This document shows positions 1 to 5,984 of a stretch of DNA of 7,431 nt, piece by piece. Origin of the DNA: Methanocorpusculum sp. Lineage in GTDB: Archaea > Halobacteriota > Methanomicrobia > Methanomicrobiales > Methanocorpusculaceae. Numbering within the stretch: position 1 is the stretch's first letter; every line of letters begins with the position of its first letter. The notes below the pieces were generated by a model. The model worked only from the letters and a program-made list of their open reading frames with translations, did no database searches and was not told where the DNA came from. The position numbers and the translations under genes are program-made. The stretch lies in contig DALTWN010000045.1 of NCBI GenBank assembly GCA_029987045.1, forward strand, positions 1-7,431, in the 5' to 3' direction.

Positions 1-2
1 AC

Positions 3-53
3 AGCAGTGGTCTTCTCCTGACGAAACAGACGAAGATTCCGGCACTGCAGTGA
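3..53 (+). CDS. Possible 3' end of an upstream gene (partial, uncertain)
   Basis: The third reading frame is open from the left edge to a TGA at 51-53 and would give the last 16 residues of a protein entering from the left. The only support is position: a terminator-like hairpin with a T-run follows 32 bases later, so some plus-strand transcript probably ends here. Frame 2 is also open, to a TGA at 164-166, but it would run through the hairpin. Sixteen residues are too few to recognise a family. Confidence 0.2.
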   Translation, partial: SSGLLLTKQTKIPALQ

Positions 54-85
54 ACTGGCGTATCCGCCAAAGATGGATGCGTTCC

Positions 86-124
86 GGGAAACGGATTTTC
101 ACCAATCCGTCTCCCGTCTTTTTT
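86..124 (+). terminator. Hairpin plus T-run terminator
   Basis: GGGAAACGGATT (86-97) pairs with AATCCGTCTCCC (104-115) at 11 of 12 positions, with one A-C mismatch and a six-base loop. A run of six T (119-124) follows. This has the form of an intrinsic terminator, and T-runs alone can end archaeal transcription. It would end a plus-strand gene lying mostly left of the window and insulate it from the ATPase gene. Confidence 0.5.
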
Positions 125-187
125 CCTGAATTAAATAAATCGCGTACAGCACCGTTCTGCAGCTGAACAAAAAATATATATCAGATT

Positions 188-279
188 ATTTGTTTAATAT
201 TACTAAACAAATTTTCAAAAAACACTGATTTGTTTAATATTACTAAACAAATTTCTGAAATGTGCCGATTTGTTTAATA
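188..279 (+). repeat. Array of 25-base palindromic repeats with exact 40-base period
   Basis: Two identical 25-base units lie at 188-212 and 228-252. Each has arms ATTTGTTTA and TAAACAAAT around the loop ATATTAC. A third unit at 268-279 keeps only its first 12 bases (ATTTGTTTAATA). The spacers (213-227 and 253-267) are 15 bases each and differ in sequence. The left arms start at 188, 228 and 268, about four helical turns apart, so a bound protein would lie on one face of the DNA. The last half-unit ends 27 bases before the ATPase ATG and overlaps the likely TATA region. I read this as an operator or iteron-like array controlling that gene; this role is inferred. Confidence 0.8.
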
Positions 280-288
280 GCCATATAC
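273..288 (+). promoter_or_regulatory. Probable TATA region of the ATPase gene
   Basis: TTTAATA (273-279) is followed by CATATAC (282-288). Archaeal TATA boxes sit about 26 bases before the start of transcription, so either would start the RNA within a few bases of the ATG at 307, giving a leaderless or nearly leaderless message. No Shine-Dalgarno sequence is visible. TTTAATA is part of the third palindrome half-unit, so binding there could block TBP. The exact box is uncertain. Confidence 0.45.
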
Positions 289-306
289 ACATAATCTCCT
301 CAGACC

Positions 307-1491
307 ATGATCAAACGAGAACGTTATCTTGCCCCGATTCGTGCATTCTATGATGACGATCTGATCAAGATCATCACCGGAATCAGACGATGCGGGAAAT
401 CCGTCATTCTTTCGCAGATATATGCGGAGATACAGGAAAAAACGGACAATGCCATCTATATCAACTTCGAGGATCTTGCGTTCGGGTCCCTTCTGAAGGC
501 CGATGCACTCCTTCGGTACATCGAAGACCGGCGTAAGGAAGGAATGCTGTATGTATTCCTTGACGAAGTCCAGCGTGTCGACGGATGGCAGAATGTATGC
601 CGGACATTGCGTATCAGGAACTGTTCGGTGTTTATCAGCGGTTCCAATTCGAAACTTCTTTCTTCTGAGTTCACCCGTGAACTTTCCGGACGATATGTCG
701 CATTCCACATCAATCCGTTCGTATATACGGAAATCTGCGCATACCTCAAGGAGCTGGGAAGAGAAGCATCGATTTCTGATTATCTCGTGTGGGGCGGATT
801 TCCGCAGCGGCTGACGTATCCGACCGAAGATGCCATGCGTCAGTATCTGAACGATCTCTATACCACTATCATCCTCAACGATATCATCGCCCGCTATCGT
901 ATCAGAAAACCGGAACTTTTCAAACGGCTGGCGGTCTATGTTTTCACTTCGAACAGCCGTATCTTTTCTGCACGGTCAATCGAGACGGAACTGAAGAAGG
1001 ACGGATGGGACTGTTCGATCGCCACCATTGTCCGATACATCGGCTATCTGGAAGATGCATATGCGATTTCCGCCATTGCCCAGTATTCCACAAAAGCAAA
1101 GCATGTATTGCAGTACTATCGGAAACTCTACAATACCGATGTTGCATTCAATTCCCTGTTCCATATCGACCGGCGGTTTGATCTTACCCATAATCTGGAA
1201 AACATCGTGTATAACGAGCTGATATATCGCGGCTACGATCTTCAGGTCTATACCACAAGAGATGGAAAAGAGATAGATTTCCTTGCGCGAAAAGACGGCA
1301 AGGAATACTATGTCCAGGTCGCGTATTCTGTTGCCGAAGACACTGCATACAAACGTGAATTCGCGGCATTCAGACATCTTGACGGTCTCCAGAAGAAAAT
1401 CCTGATAACTGCCGATGAACTGGATTACTCGACCGCGGTGGTCGAACATATCAGACTGAAGGACTTTCTCGTGATGGATGCATTGCCCTGA
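307..1491 (+). CDS. AAA-family ATPase with C-terminal DUF4143 domain
   Basis: The 394-residue product has the size and order of the archaeal/bacterial ATPase family with N-terminal AAA_14 and C-terminal DUF4143 domains. The Walker A motif GIRRCGKS is at residues 25-32 and Walker B (VFLDE) at 83-87. A sensor-1-like ISGSNSKLL is at 110-118, and the conserved ELSGR follows at 125-129. Residues about 210-262 fit the family's winged-helix segment. The C-terminal part carries EIDF (322-325) and YVQV (335-338), a degenerate PD-(D/E)XK-like core in which Q replaces the usual K; I believe this is common in the family. The ATG at 307 gives the family's typical start, an MIKR-type N-terminus shortly before the P-loop. 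The cellular role of these proteins is not established; they are often found in accessory regions. The gene stands alone behind the palindrome array, which suggests self-regulation through its winged helix, an inference. Confidence is high for the family and low for function. Confidence 0.93.
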   Translation: MIKRERYLAPIRAFYDDDLIKIITGIRRCGKSVILSQIYAEIQEKTDNAIYINFEDLAFGSLLKADALLRYIEDRRKEGMLYVFLDEVQRVDGWQNVCRTLRIRNCSVFISGSNSKLLSSEFTRELSGRYVAFHINPFVYTEICAYLKELGREASISDYLVWGGFPQRLTYPTEDAMRQYLNDLYTTIILNDIIARYRIRKPELFKRLAVYVFTSNSRIFSARSIETELKKDGWDCSIATIVRYIGYLEDAYAISAIAQYSTKAKHVLQYYRKLYNTDVAFNSLFHIDRRFDLTHNLENIVYNELIYRGYDLQVYTTRDGKEIDFLARKDGKEYYVQVAYSVAEDTAYKREFAAFRHLDGLQKKILITADELDYSTAVVEHIRLKDFLVMDALP

Positions 1492-1657
1492 GCGCCATAC
1501 TCGAGAGCGGAAATGCCTGAACAGAAGGAAAAATCGGAGGGGGTTATTTCAGAGGTTTGCGGCTGTCAAATAGGTTCTCTACATGATAGAGATCAACTGC
1601 GGAAATTGATTTTCCTGCTTTTTTCAGCGGGAGAGATATGTTTTTGGAAACCCAGTT
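1492..1657. other. Intergenic gap with small hairpins
   Basis: No convincing gene lies here. Two short inverted repeats are visible: TCTCTA/TAGAGA (1576-1581 and 1587-1592), and GGAAA/TTTCC (1601-1605 and 1611-1615). The second is followed by T6 (1619-1624) and could end the ATPase transcript. A 58-codon plus-strand frame (1513-1689) has no ribosome site or recognisable content and overlaps the more convincing minus-strand small gene. Confidence 0.5.
1600..1624 (+). terminator. Weak hairpin and T-run downstream of the ATPase gene
   Basis: A five-base stem (GGAAA/TTTCC, five-base loop) is followed three bases later by six T. It lies 110 bases after the ATPase stop and is the first T-run on the plus strand after that gene. 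The stem is short, so the T-run would do most of the work. This is a plausible but unproven gene end. Confidence 0.3.
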
Positions 1658-1816
1658 TTATATCGCCGAATCGGATGAGGATGTTTTGAGTTCATTCATT
1701 TTTTTGATAGTATTTTGTGTTGCCTCATCCAATATCCTCATCGTTTCCTTGTAGTCTTTGATGAAATTTTCTTCAGGGATTCCGAATGGATTTTTAGGTG
1801 TCGATGTATCTGCCAT
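1658..1816 (-). CDS. Small helical protein of unknown function, 52 residues
   Basis: Reading the minus strand from ATG (1816-1814) to TAA (1660-1658) gives 52 residues, beginning MADTSTPKNPFGIPEENF. The composition looks like a real protein: a Pro/Asn-rich N-terminus, then an amphipathic stretch (about residues 16-44) with regularly spaced hydrophobics among Lys, Glu and Asp, then a Ser-rich tail. It is soluble, with no Cys and no membrane segment. It lies 68 bases downstream of the 120-residue gene on the same strand, so it could be the last gene of the sulfur operon. A weak AT stretch near 1845-1853 might give it its own promoter. There is no clear Shine-Dalgarno sequence. I do not recognise the family. 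The helical, charged character is vaguely phasin-like, but that is not a claim of homology. Confidence 0.5.
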   Translation of the reverse strand: MADTSTPKNPFGIPEENFIKDYKETMRILDEATQNTIKKMNELKTSSSDSAI

Positions 1817-1884
1817 TGTCTCTATTTGCTACTATGGTTCTTCTCTCTATATCTCTTTTTGGCGGATTCAGGGATTGTTCTTTT

Positions 1885-2247
1885 TCAGTGTTTCAGAATC
1901 CGTTCAATTTCCGCATCGCGTATCGCCATGCATTTTCTGAGGTATGCGATGTCGGGATCGGGTCCGAACTTGGCGAACAGCATACGGAGAAAATCCGTCG
2001 TGACATCCATCGTCGCCGGATTGAACCGTACTTCCACCCGATTATCGCCGACCAGCCCTTTGATGGAAAACCAGTTTTTCCGGGAAAACGTATAGTAGCC
2101 GTCATCGAGTTTCGAGACCTGTTCGACGGTTCCGAACTGCTGCAGATACCGGAAGAACTCTTCGGTCAGCGGTTCACTGATCTGATATTCTTTCATATAC
2201 GATCCGTCGGCGCATGCCTTGTGCTGAAGCGAAGAAAGCAGTTTCAC
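1885..2247 (-). CDS. Conserved-looking protein of unknown function, last tightly linked operon gene
   Basis: This 120-residue product starts at GTG (2247-2245), six bases after the stop of the cysteine desulfurase gene. GGTGATC, a strong match to the archaeal anti-Shine-Dalgarno, ends four bases before the GTG and overlaps the TGA of the upstream gene, so translation is probably coupled. An internal ATG (Met18, at 2196) is an alternative start with a poorer ribosome site. The protein is soluble. Its centre (residues 50-75) reads as beta strands, with YYTFSRKNWFSIKGLVGD then VEVRF. A helical C-terminal half follows (81-118), carrying one Cys at 106. The WFSIKG...VGD...VEVRF pattern looks conserved-domain-like, but I cannot name it. 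Its position suggests a role accessory to the desulfurase or reductase, such as sulfur transfer or assembly; that is only context. Confidence 0.8.
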   Translation of the reverse strand: MKLLSSLQHKACADGSYMKEYQISEPLTEEFFRYLQQFGTVEQVSKLDDGYYTFSRKNWFSIKGLVGDNRVEVRFNPATMDVTTDFLRMLFAKFGPDPDIAYLRKCMAIRDAEIERILKH

Positions 2248-2253
2248 AGACGA

Positions 2254-3393
2254 TCACCCGAGCATTTCCTCGAATGCGGCACATACTGCAGCGCATTCGT
2301 CATCGGTCGTCAGTGCCGACAGACTCAGCCGCAGACTGCCGTCCGTGTTTCCGAGCCGCTGATGGACCAGCGGTGCGCAGTGCAGACCGGACCGGGTAAC
2401 GATATGGTATTTCCGCGAAAGAATGAATCCCAGATCCTCGGACGATACGCCGGAAACATTGAGTGAAATGATCGGAATGTCCGGATGATTCTGATGGATG
2501 ACCAGTCCTTCACAGTTCTGCAGACGACCGATCATCCGTGCAGACTGCCGCAGTCCCAGTTCGTGGATCTTTTCGACCGTCCGGTCTTCGACGAAGGAAA
2601 TCCCTGCTGCAAGTGCGGCAAGTCCTGCATAGTTCTGGGTGCCGGTCTCGAACCGGTCCGGCATCGTGCGCGGATGCACCAGGTCGTTCGAAAACGACCC
2701 GGTTCCGCCGTAGCGGGTCGGTTCCACCTGCTCGGGATCGTCTATCCAGAACCCGCCGGTTCCGGGTACACCGAAGAGGCCTTTGTGTCCGGTGAAGACG
2801 AAGGCGTCCGCTCCAAGCGTCTGGAGATCGATGGGAATATGGCCGGCACTCTGCGATCCGTCGACGACGACGAACACGCCATGGTCATGCAGGATTCTTG
2901 ATATTTTTCTGATGTCCTGCACGGTCCCAAGAACATTGCTTGCATGTGTCAGGACCGCCAGTTCTGTTTCGGGTGTCAGATATCCTTCGACGGTTTCCGG
3001 ATCGACTTTTCCTGTTTCCGCCGTGAACGGAATCGCGGAATACGTGCATTTCTTCTGTCTCTGGAATTCATGCAGCGGGCGGAGAACCGAGTTGTGGTCG
3101 AGTTCGGTGGTAAGGACATGGCATCCGTGATGTCCCGCAAGGAACCCGGCGATGAGGAGATTGAGTGCGTCGGTCGCGTTGTGGGTGAAACAGATGCGGT
3201 CTGCGGACCCGTTCAGCAGGCGGCCGACGGATTCACGTGCCCGGGAAATATAGTCGGTGCCTTCGGTTCCTGCTGTCCGTCCCGATCCGTATGGCGGAAG
3301 GTCCAGGGATTCACGCAGGGCATCGCGTACCTGCTGCGGTTTCGGCCAGGTCGTCGCCGCGTTGTTGCAGTAGATCAGCGGACGGTCGTCCAT
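2254..3393 (-). CDS. Class V aminotransferase, cysteine desulfurase family
   Basis: The 379-residue PLP enzyme most resembles the cysteine desulfurase/selenocysteine lyase-like subgroup of class V aminotransferases (TIGR01977 type). Such enzymes take sulfur from L-cysteine as a persulfide, leaving alanine. The N-terminus CNNAATTWPKP (9-19) is the subgroup signature. Expected active-site residues are visible: His100 in ELDHNSVLRP, Asn153 in HASNVLGT, Asp178 and Gln181 in VDGSQSAG, and the Schiff-base Lys204 in TGHKGLFG. The catalytic Cys339 lies in SGLHCAPLVH. Length is normal and no key residue is missing. The ATG at 3393 follows the reductase stop by 13 bases, with no Shine-Dalgarno but a T7 run in between. 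Cysteine desulfurase is not universal in methanogens, many of which use sulfide directly. Linkage to a siroheme reductase points to sulfur supply or [Fe-S] maturation. Selenocysteine lyase activity cannot be excluded. Confidence 0.9.
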   Translation of the reverse strand: MDDRPLIYCNNAATTWPKPQQVRDALRESLDLPPYGSGRTAGTEGTDYISRARESVGRLLNGSADRICFTHNATDALNLLIAGFLAGHHGCHVLTTELDHNSVLRPLHEFQRQKKCTYSAIPFTAETGKVDPETVEGYLTPETELAVLTHASNVLGTVQDIRKISRILHDHGVFVVVDGSQSAGHIPIDLQTLGADAFVFTGHKGLFGVPGTGGFWIDDPEQVEPTRYGGTGSFSNDLVHPRTMPDRFETGTQNYAGLAALAAGISFVEDRTVEKIHELGLRQSARMIGRLQNCEGLVIHQNHPDIPIISLNVSGVSSEDLGFILSRKYHIVTRSGLHCAPLVHQRLGNTDGSLRLSLSALTTDDECAAVCAAFEEMLG

Positions 3394-3397
3394 GAGA

Positions 3398-3404
3398 AAA
3401 AAAG
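3398..3404 (-). promoter_or_regulatory. T7 run between reductase and desulfurase genes
   Basis: The 13-base gap reads CTCTTTTTTTCTC on the coding strand, with seven consecutive T. Archaeal RNA polymerase can terminate at T-runs of this length without a hairpin, so partial termination could lower desulfurase expression relative to the reductase. No Shine-Dalgarno accompanies the desulfurase ATG. This is an inference from the sequence alone. Confidence 0.3.
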
Positions 3405-3406
3405 AG

Positions 3407-4336
3407 TTATTTTAGGGCGTAGGCATTGCTTGGAACGAATCCTTCGATGCCCAGTTTCTTGATGCTGTCCATGACCTTGCCGGAGAAATATTCGTACTCT
3501 TCGTCGGTAAGCTGTTCCGGCATCATCTTGTCGGATGCCATCGTCCGGTAGATCCAGTAGATGAGCCGGTCGACGACGGCAACGACATCGTCTTCGGTCT
3601 TTGCGATGAAGAATGTCCGTCCGACCTTCGGATGTCTGCCGCGTCTGCCGCCGACGGTGATCAGGTATCCTGCATCGGCGAAGTTGATGTACTGGTACGG
3701 GCATGCATGGATACAGAATCCGCAGAGCATGCAGTTCTTGTTTTCCATGACGATGAGGCCGTTGGTGATATTGATGGCCTTTTCGCGGCAATAGAAGGTA
3801 CAGGTACCGCATCCGGTACACAGACCCGTGTTGCGGATGGGTTTACGCAGACCGGTGATTCCGATTTCATTCAGGCGTTCGCTGGTACATCCGTTCGGGC
3901 ATGCCGAGATAGCGATACGGACCTTGCACGGCATCTCTTTTCCGAAGAATTTCTCGTCGAGTTTCTTTGCGAGCGACAGGGAATCGATGACGGCGTATTT
4001 GCAGTGTTTCGTACCGAGACATCCGGTCACATTGACGACTTCGGCACGTTCTGCGCCGATCGGGGTTCCGTTGTTCGCAAGCGATTTCGCCATCGCATTG
4101 AGGTCGTCATGTTTCACATGCAGGAGTTCGACGGTCTGGCGTGCGGTGAAATGGACATTCTCGACGCCGAACCTGCGTGCGATCCTGCCGATGCCGGACA
4201 GCTGGTCCGGTGTCATCATGCCTGCAGGTGCCCGCAGGCGGACGATATAGTAATCCGGATCGATTTCCGGAACGATACCGCCTTTCAGGTAGTTCTCTTC
4301 ATCGCGTAACCGGTTGGATTTCTTTGGTGCTGGCAT
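3407..4336 (-). CDS. Sulfite/nitrite reductase-like siroheme protein with 2[4Fe-4S] ferredoxin domain
   Basis: The 309-residue product has the plan of the small dissimilatory sulfite reductase-like proteins (Dsr-LP) of methanogens and of AsrC-type subunits. Residues about 20-92 form the ferredoxin-like half domain (DYYIVRLRAPAGMMTP, then HFTARQTVELLHV). The siroheme-[4Fe-4S] cysteines are C106 and C112 (CLGTKHC) and C146 and C150 (CPNGC). An inserted ferredoxin domain follows, with C173, C176, C179, C183 and C202, C205, C208, C212, enough for two [4Fe-4S] clusters. VGGRRGRHPKVG (228-239) belongs to the returning siroheme domain. It is soluble and cytoplasmic, with no F420 or flavin domain, so electrons must come from a partner through the ferredoxin clusters. 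The substrate is not settled by sequence: sulfite, nitrite or something else. Sulfite is toxic to methyl-coenzyme M reductase, so detoxification or assimilation are both reasonable. It lies 12 bases after the upstream gene and 13 before the cysteine desulfurase. Confidence 0.9.
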   Translation of the reverse strand: MPAPKKSNRLRDEENYLKGGIVPEIDPDYYIVRLRAPAGMMTPDQLSGIGRIARRFGVENVHFTARQTVELLHVKHDDLNAMAKSLANNGTPIGAERAEVVNVTGCLGTKHCKYAVIDSLSLAKKLDEKFFGKEMPCKVRIAISACPNGCTSERLNEIGITGLRKPIRNTGLCTGCGTCTFYCREKAINITNGLIVMENKNCMLCGFCIHACPYQYINFADAGYLITVGGRRGRHPKVGRTFFIAKTEDDVVAVVDRLIYWIYRTMASDKMMPEQLTDEEYEYFSGKVMDSIKKLGIEGFVPSNAYALK

Positions 4337-4348
4337 GGTGCATCAGGA

Positions 4349-4936
4349 TTATTCTTTCTTCGACGGCATCTTGAATTCGCGTGCGAGCGTCTTCGGTCTG
4401 CTTTCGAGTTCTTCCTTGATTTCGTCGAGGTATTTTATGTCGTCGGAATTCTTGCCGCAGAGACAGTATCCGTGTTTGTCCATCGCATAGACCGGATATT
4501 TCTTCACGTCTTCGGGGACGGAGTATGGCGTGAGTTTATCGAAATTGATCAGGTCTTCGATACGGTATCCGATTGTTCCGCAGACCTTCTTGAAATCACG
4601 CAGCCAGTTGCGCAGATCGCGGACATCGCACATGTCCCACTGGTGGATCTGATGCAGGAGCATGTATGCGTCGCGTTCCAGGATGACCTGGCTGAGTTCC
4701 TCGGACTGCGAGAAATAGAAGTCCAGGAACGTACGGACATCCTTGACCTGCTGGGCGGATTCATAGATGATCGCACGCAGTTCCCGTGCGCTTTCGATTC
4801 TGTCCTGTTCTTCCATCGAGGTACCGAACCGTGCGACTTCCTTCGAGATGTCTTTGAGGTCGGACTCGATATTGGTAAGGTCGCTGATCGTGTCTTCGAA
4901 CTTCTTGTAGAGTTCGACACCGAAGAACGCCTCCAT
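4349..4936 (-). CDS. Helical protein of unknown function, first gene of the sulfur operon
   Basis: I place the start at ATG 4936 (195 residues) because AGAGGAG precedes it with a five-base gap. An in-frame ATG at 4957 would add seven residues (202 in total) and has no ribosome site, but lies about where a leaderless transcript from the proximal TATA box would begin. The product is acidic and mainly helical, with likely coiled-coil stretches around residues 10-70 and a C-terminal basic tail. There are four Cys (103, 119, 158, 160). The last two form a CxC in HGYCLCGKNSDD, which could bind a metal or act as a redox pair. There is no signal peptide or membrane segment. The TAA lies 12 bases before the reductase ATG, so the two are co-transcribed. 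I do not recognise the family. A dedicated partner or electron-transfer scaffold for the reductase is a guess from position only. Confidence 0.85.
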   Translation of the reverse strand: MEAFFGVELYKKFEDTISDLTNIESDLKDISKEVARFGTSMEEQDRIESARELRAIIYESAQQVKDVRTFLDFYFSQSEELSQVILERDAYMLLHQIHQWDMCDVRDLRNWLRDFKKVCGTIGYRIEDLINFDKLTPYSVPEDVKKYPVYAMDKHGYCLCGKNSDDIKYLDEIKEELESRPKTLAREFKMPSKKE

Positions 4937-4978
4937 GTATTCTCCTCTGTTTGCCATTACAGTACTAGTTTCGCGGGA

Positions 4979-4991
4979 TTAATATAAAAGA
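4979..4991 (-). promoter_or_regulatory. Proximal TATA box of the sulfur operon
   Basis: The minus strand reads CTTTTATATTAAT here. Transcription about 26 bases downstream would begin near 4958-4960, right at the upper ATG (4957) and 22-24 bases before the Shine-Dalgarno-linked ATG at 4936. A perfect palindrome abuts its upstream side, at the position of the TFB recognition element. Confidence 0.5.
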
Positions 4992-5020
4992 TATCGATAT
5001 CGGCAGAAATGGTTGAAGTT

Positions 5021-5036
5021 ATTTTATATAAATAAA
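5021..5036 (-). promoter_or_regulatory. Possible distal TATA box of the sulfur operon
   Basis: The minus strand has TATTTATATAAAATAA, a better-looking TATA sequence than the proximal one and about 43 bases upstream of it. Initiation from here would give a leader of about 40 bases before ATG 4957, or about 60 before ATG 4936. Having two boxes would allow two transcripts. Which is used cannot be told from sequence. Confidence 0.35.
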
Positions 5037-5131
5037 TACGTTATGTTAATATATTACCTGTTTATCAGCAGGCGATGAATGTGATTTTGTCAACGGTTTT
5101 CGATTAATCTGCCGGGAATGCAGGACGGCTG

Positions 5132-5139
5132 AAAAAAGG
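5132..5139 (-). terminator. T-run after the HsdM-tail gene
   Basis: Just after the stop of the 269-residue gene, the minus strand reads CCCTTTTTTC. Six T suffices as an archaeal T-tract terminator. No convincing hairpin precedes it. It separates this gene from the sulfur operon, which has its own TATA boxes 100 bases further on. Confidence 0.4.
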
Positions 5140-5145
5140 GAGAGG

Positions 5146-5955
5146 TCAGAGATAGTCGTCGGGGTTGAGCGACCAGTTCTTCGCTTCGATGTCCGCTATG
5201 GCGACCCGTTTGCAGACGCCGGGGATATCGCGGTACCGTCCGCCGCGGAGCAGGTAGTTCCTGCTGCCGAACAGTTCGGGAAGAACCTGCATCTCCTTTA
5301 CGTGCACCTTGAGTCTGCGGTATGCGTCGAGCAGATATCTTCTGTCTTCCGCGAACCGTGCACGGTATTCGTCGTCCGACAGTCCGGTCAGATGGCTCGA
5401 GTTGATGCCCGCACGGTATGCCGCGATGTTCGTCTCCGTTGCCGCTTCGAATTTCCGGATATCCTCCTTGAGTCTCTTTTCGTTGCGTGCGATGATCTTC
5501 AGGAGTTTCTTCGCCAGTTCACAGTCGGGAAAACATCCCTGGAGTTCGAGTTTCGCGTCGCCGTCGACGATCACGTATCCCGAATAGTTCTCGTTGAATC
5601 TGCACTGCCGGTTCCAGAGCCGGTCGGCGGCGGCTATCGAATCGCCGATACAGGCATTGTAGAACACAGTTCCTGCATCTTCGGTTTCGTCCATCGCCAG
5701 ATAGCCGACGGCCTGCAGGGCATCCAGGCGCGACGCGCTGTAGAAGAGTTCCGGTGTCCAGAACGCGGTCCTGATGAAGAGGACCGTGCCGGAATTGACG
5801 GCATCTTCCGAGATTCCGCAGATGCTGCATCCCAGTCCGGTATCGGCGACGATCGCGGCACGTCCGTCTTCGAGCGCCTTCTTCAGGAGTTTTTCCTCCG
5901 TCGGCAGCGTATCGACGGAAGACCAGCCGGTATAGAGTATCGTGGTGGGTTTCAT
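5146..5955 (-). CDS. Unrecognised protein with an HsdM-like C-terminal tail
   Basis: The 269-residue product is not recognisable over most of its length. Residues 1-140 look like a mixed alpha/beta domain with a CxxC pair (C43, C46, in GLGCSICG). Residues about 145-225 are strongly charged and helical, probably coiled coil. The last stretch (238-269; GRYRDIPGVCK, then IADIEAKNWSLNP) closely resembles the end of type I restriction-modification methyltransferase subunits, where a DIPGLCK...LEEIE...WSLNPGRYV-type tail follows the helical region. No SAM-binding or NPPF/NPPY catalytic motif is present, so it cannot be an active methyltransferase. It may be a cut-down HsdM relic, a fusion, or a chance look-alike. 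The start at ATG 5955 is the first in frame, close behind a weak TATA-like element, with no Shine-Dalgarno. No hsdR or hsdS lies nearby. The call as a gene is firm; the function is unknown. Confidence 0.8.
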   Translation of the reverse strand: MKPTTILYTGWSSVDTLPTEEKLLKKALEDGRAAIVADTGLGCSICGISEDAVNSGTVLFIRTAFWTPELFYSASRLDALQAVGYLAMDETEDAGTVFYNACIGDSIAAADRLWNRQCRFNENYSGYVIVDGDAKLELQGCFPDCELAKKLLKIIARNEKRLKEDIRKFEAATETNIAAYRAGINSSHLTGLSDDEYRARFAEDRRYLLDAYRRLKVHVKEMQVLPELFGSRNYLLRGGRYRDIPGVCKRVAIADIEAKNWSLNPDDYL

Positions 5956-5984
5956 AATTAGCTATGATGGGTCGGCAGAGGATA

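Noticed and set aside
2..166. Frame-2 opening at the left edge ending at TGA 164-166
   Set aside because: It would read through a strong terminator-like hairpin, and the peptide is low-complexity in character; I see nothing to support it over the frame that stops before the hairpin.
188..279. CRISPR-like array (25-base repeats with short unique spacers)
   Set aside because: Only two full units and one half, spacers of 15 bases are too short, each repeat is a full palindrome, and no cas gene is near. The promoter position fits an operator better.
1513..1689. 58-codon plus-strand frame after the ATPase gene
   Set aside because: It has no ribosome site or TATA element, mixed composition typical of chance frames, and overlaps the better minus-strand 52-residue gene.
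1798..2466. 222-codon plus-strand frame
   Set aside because: It is antisense to two well-supported minus-strand genes (the 120-residue protein and the desulfurase), and its Arg/Ser/Phe-rich content is typical of a shadow.
2944..4309. Long plus-strand frames opposite the desulfurase and reductase (2944-3462, 3632-4309)
   Set aside because: The opposite strand encodes families with intact catalytic and cluster-binding residues; these frames show no recognisable motif.
5302..5961. 219-codon plus-strand frame
   Set aside because: It is antisense to the 269-residue gene, lacks a promoter or ribosome site, and its composition (many Arg, Val, Cys) suggests a mirror frame of codon-biased DNA.
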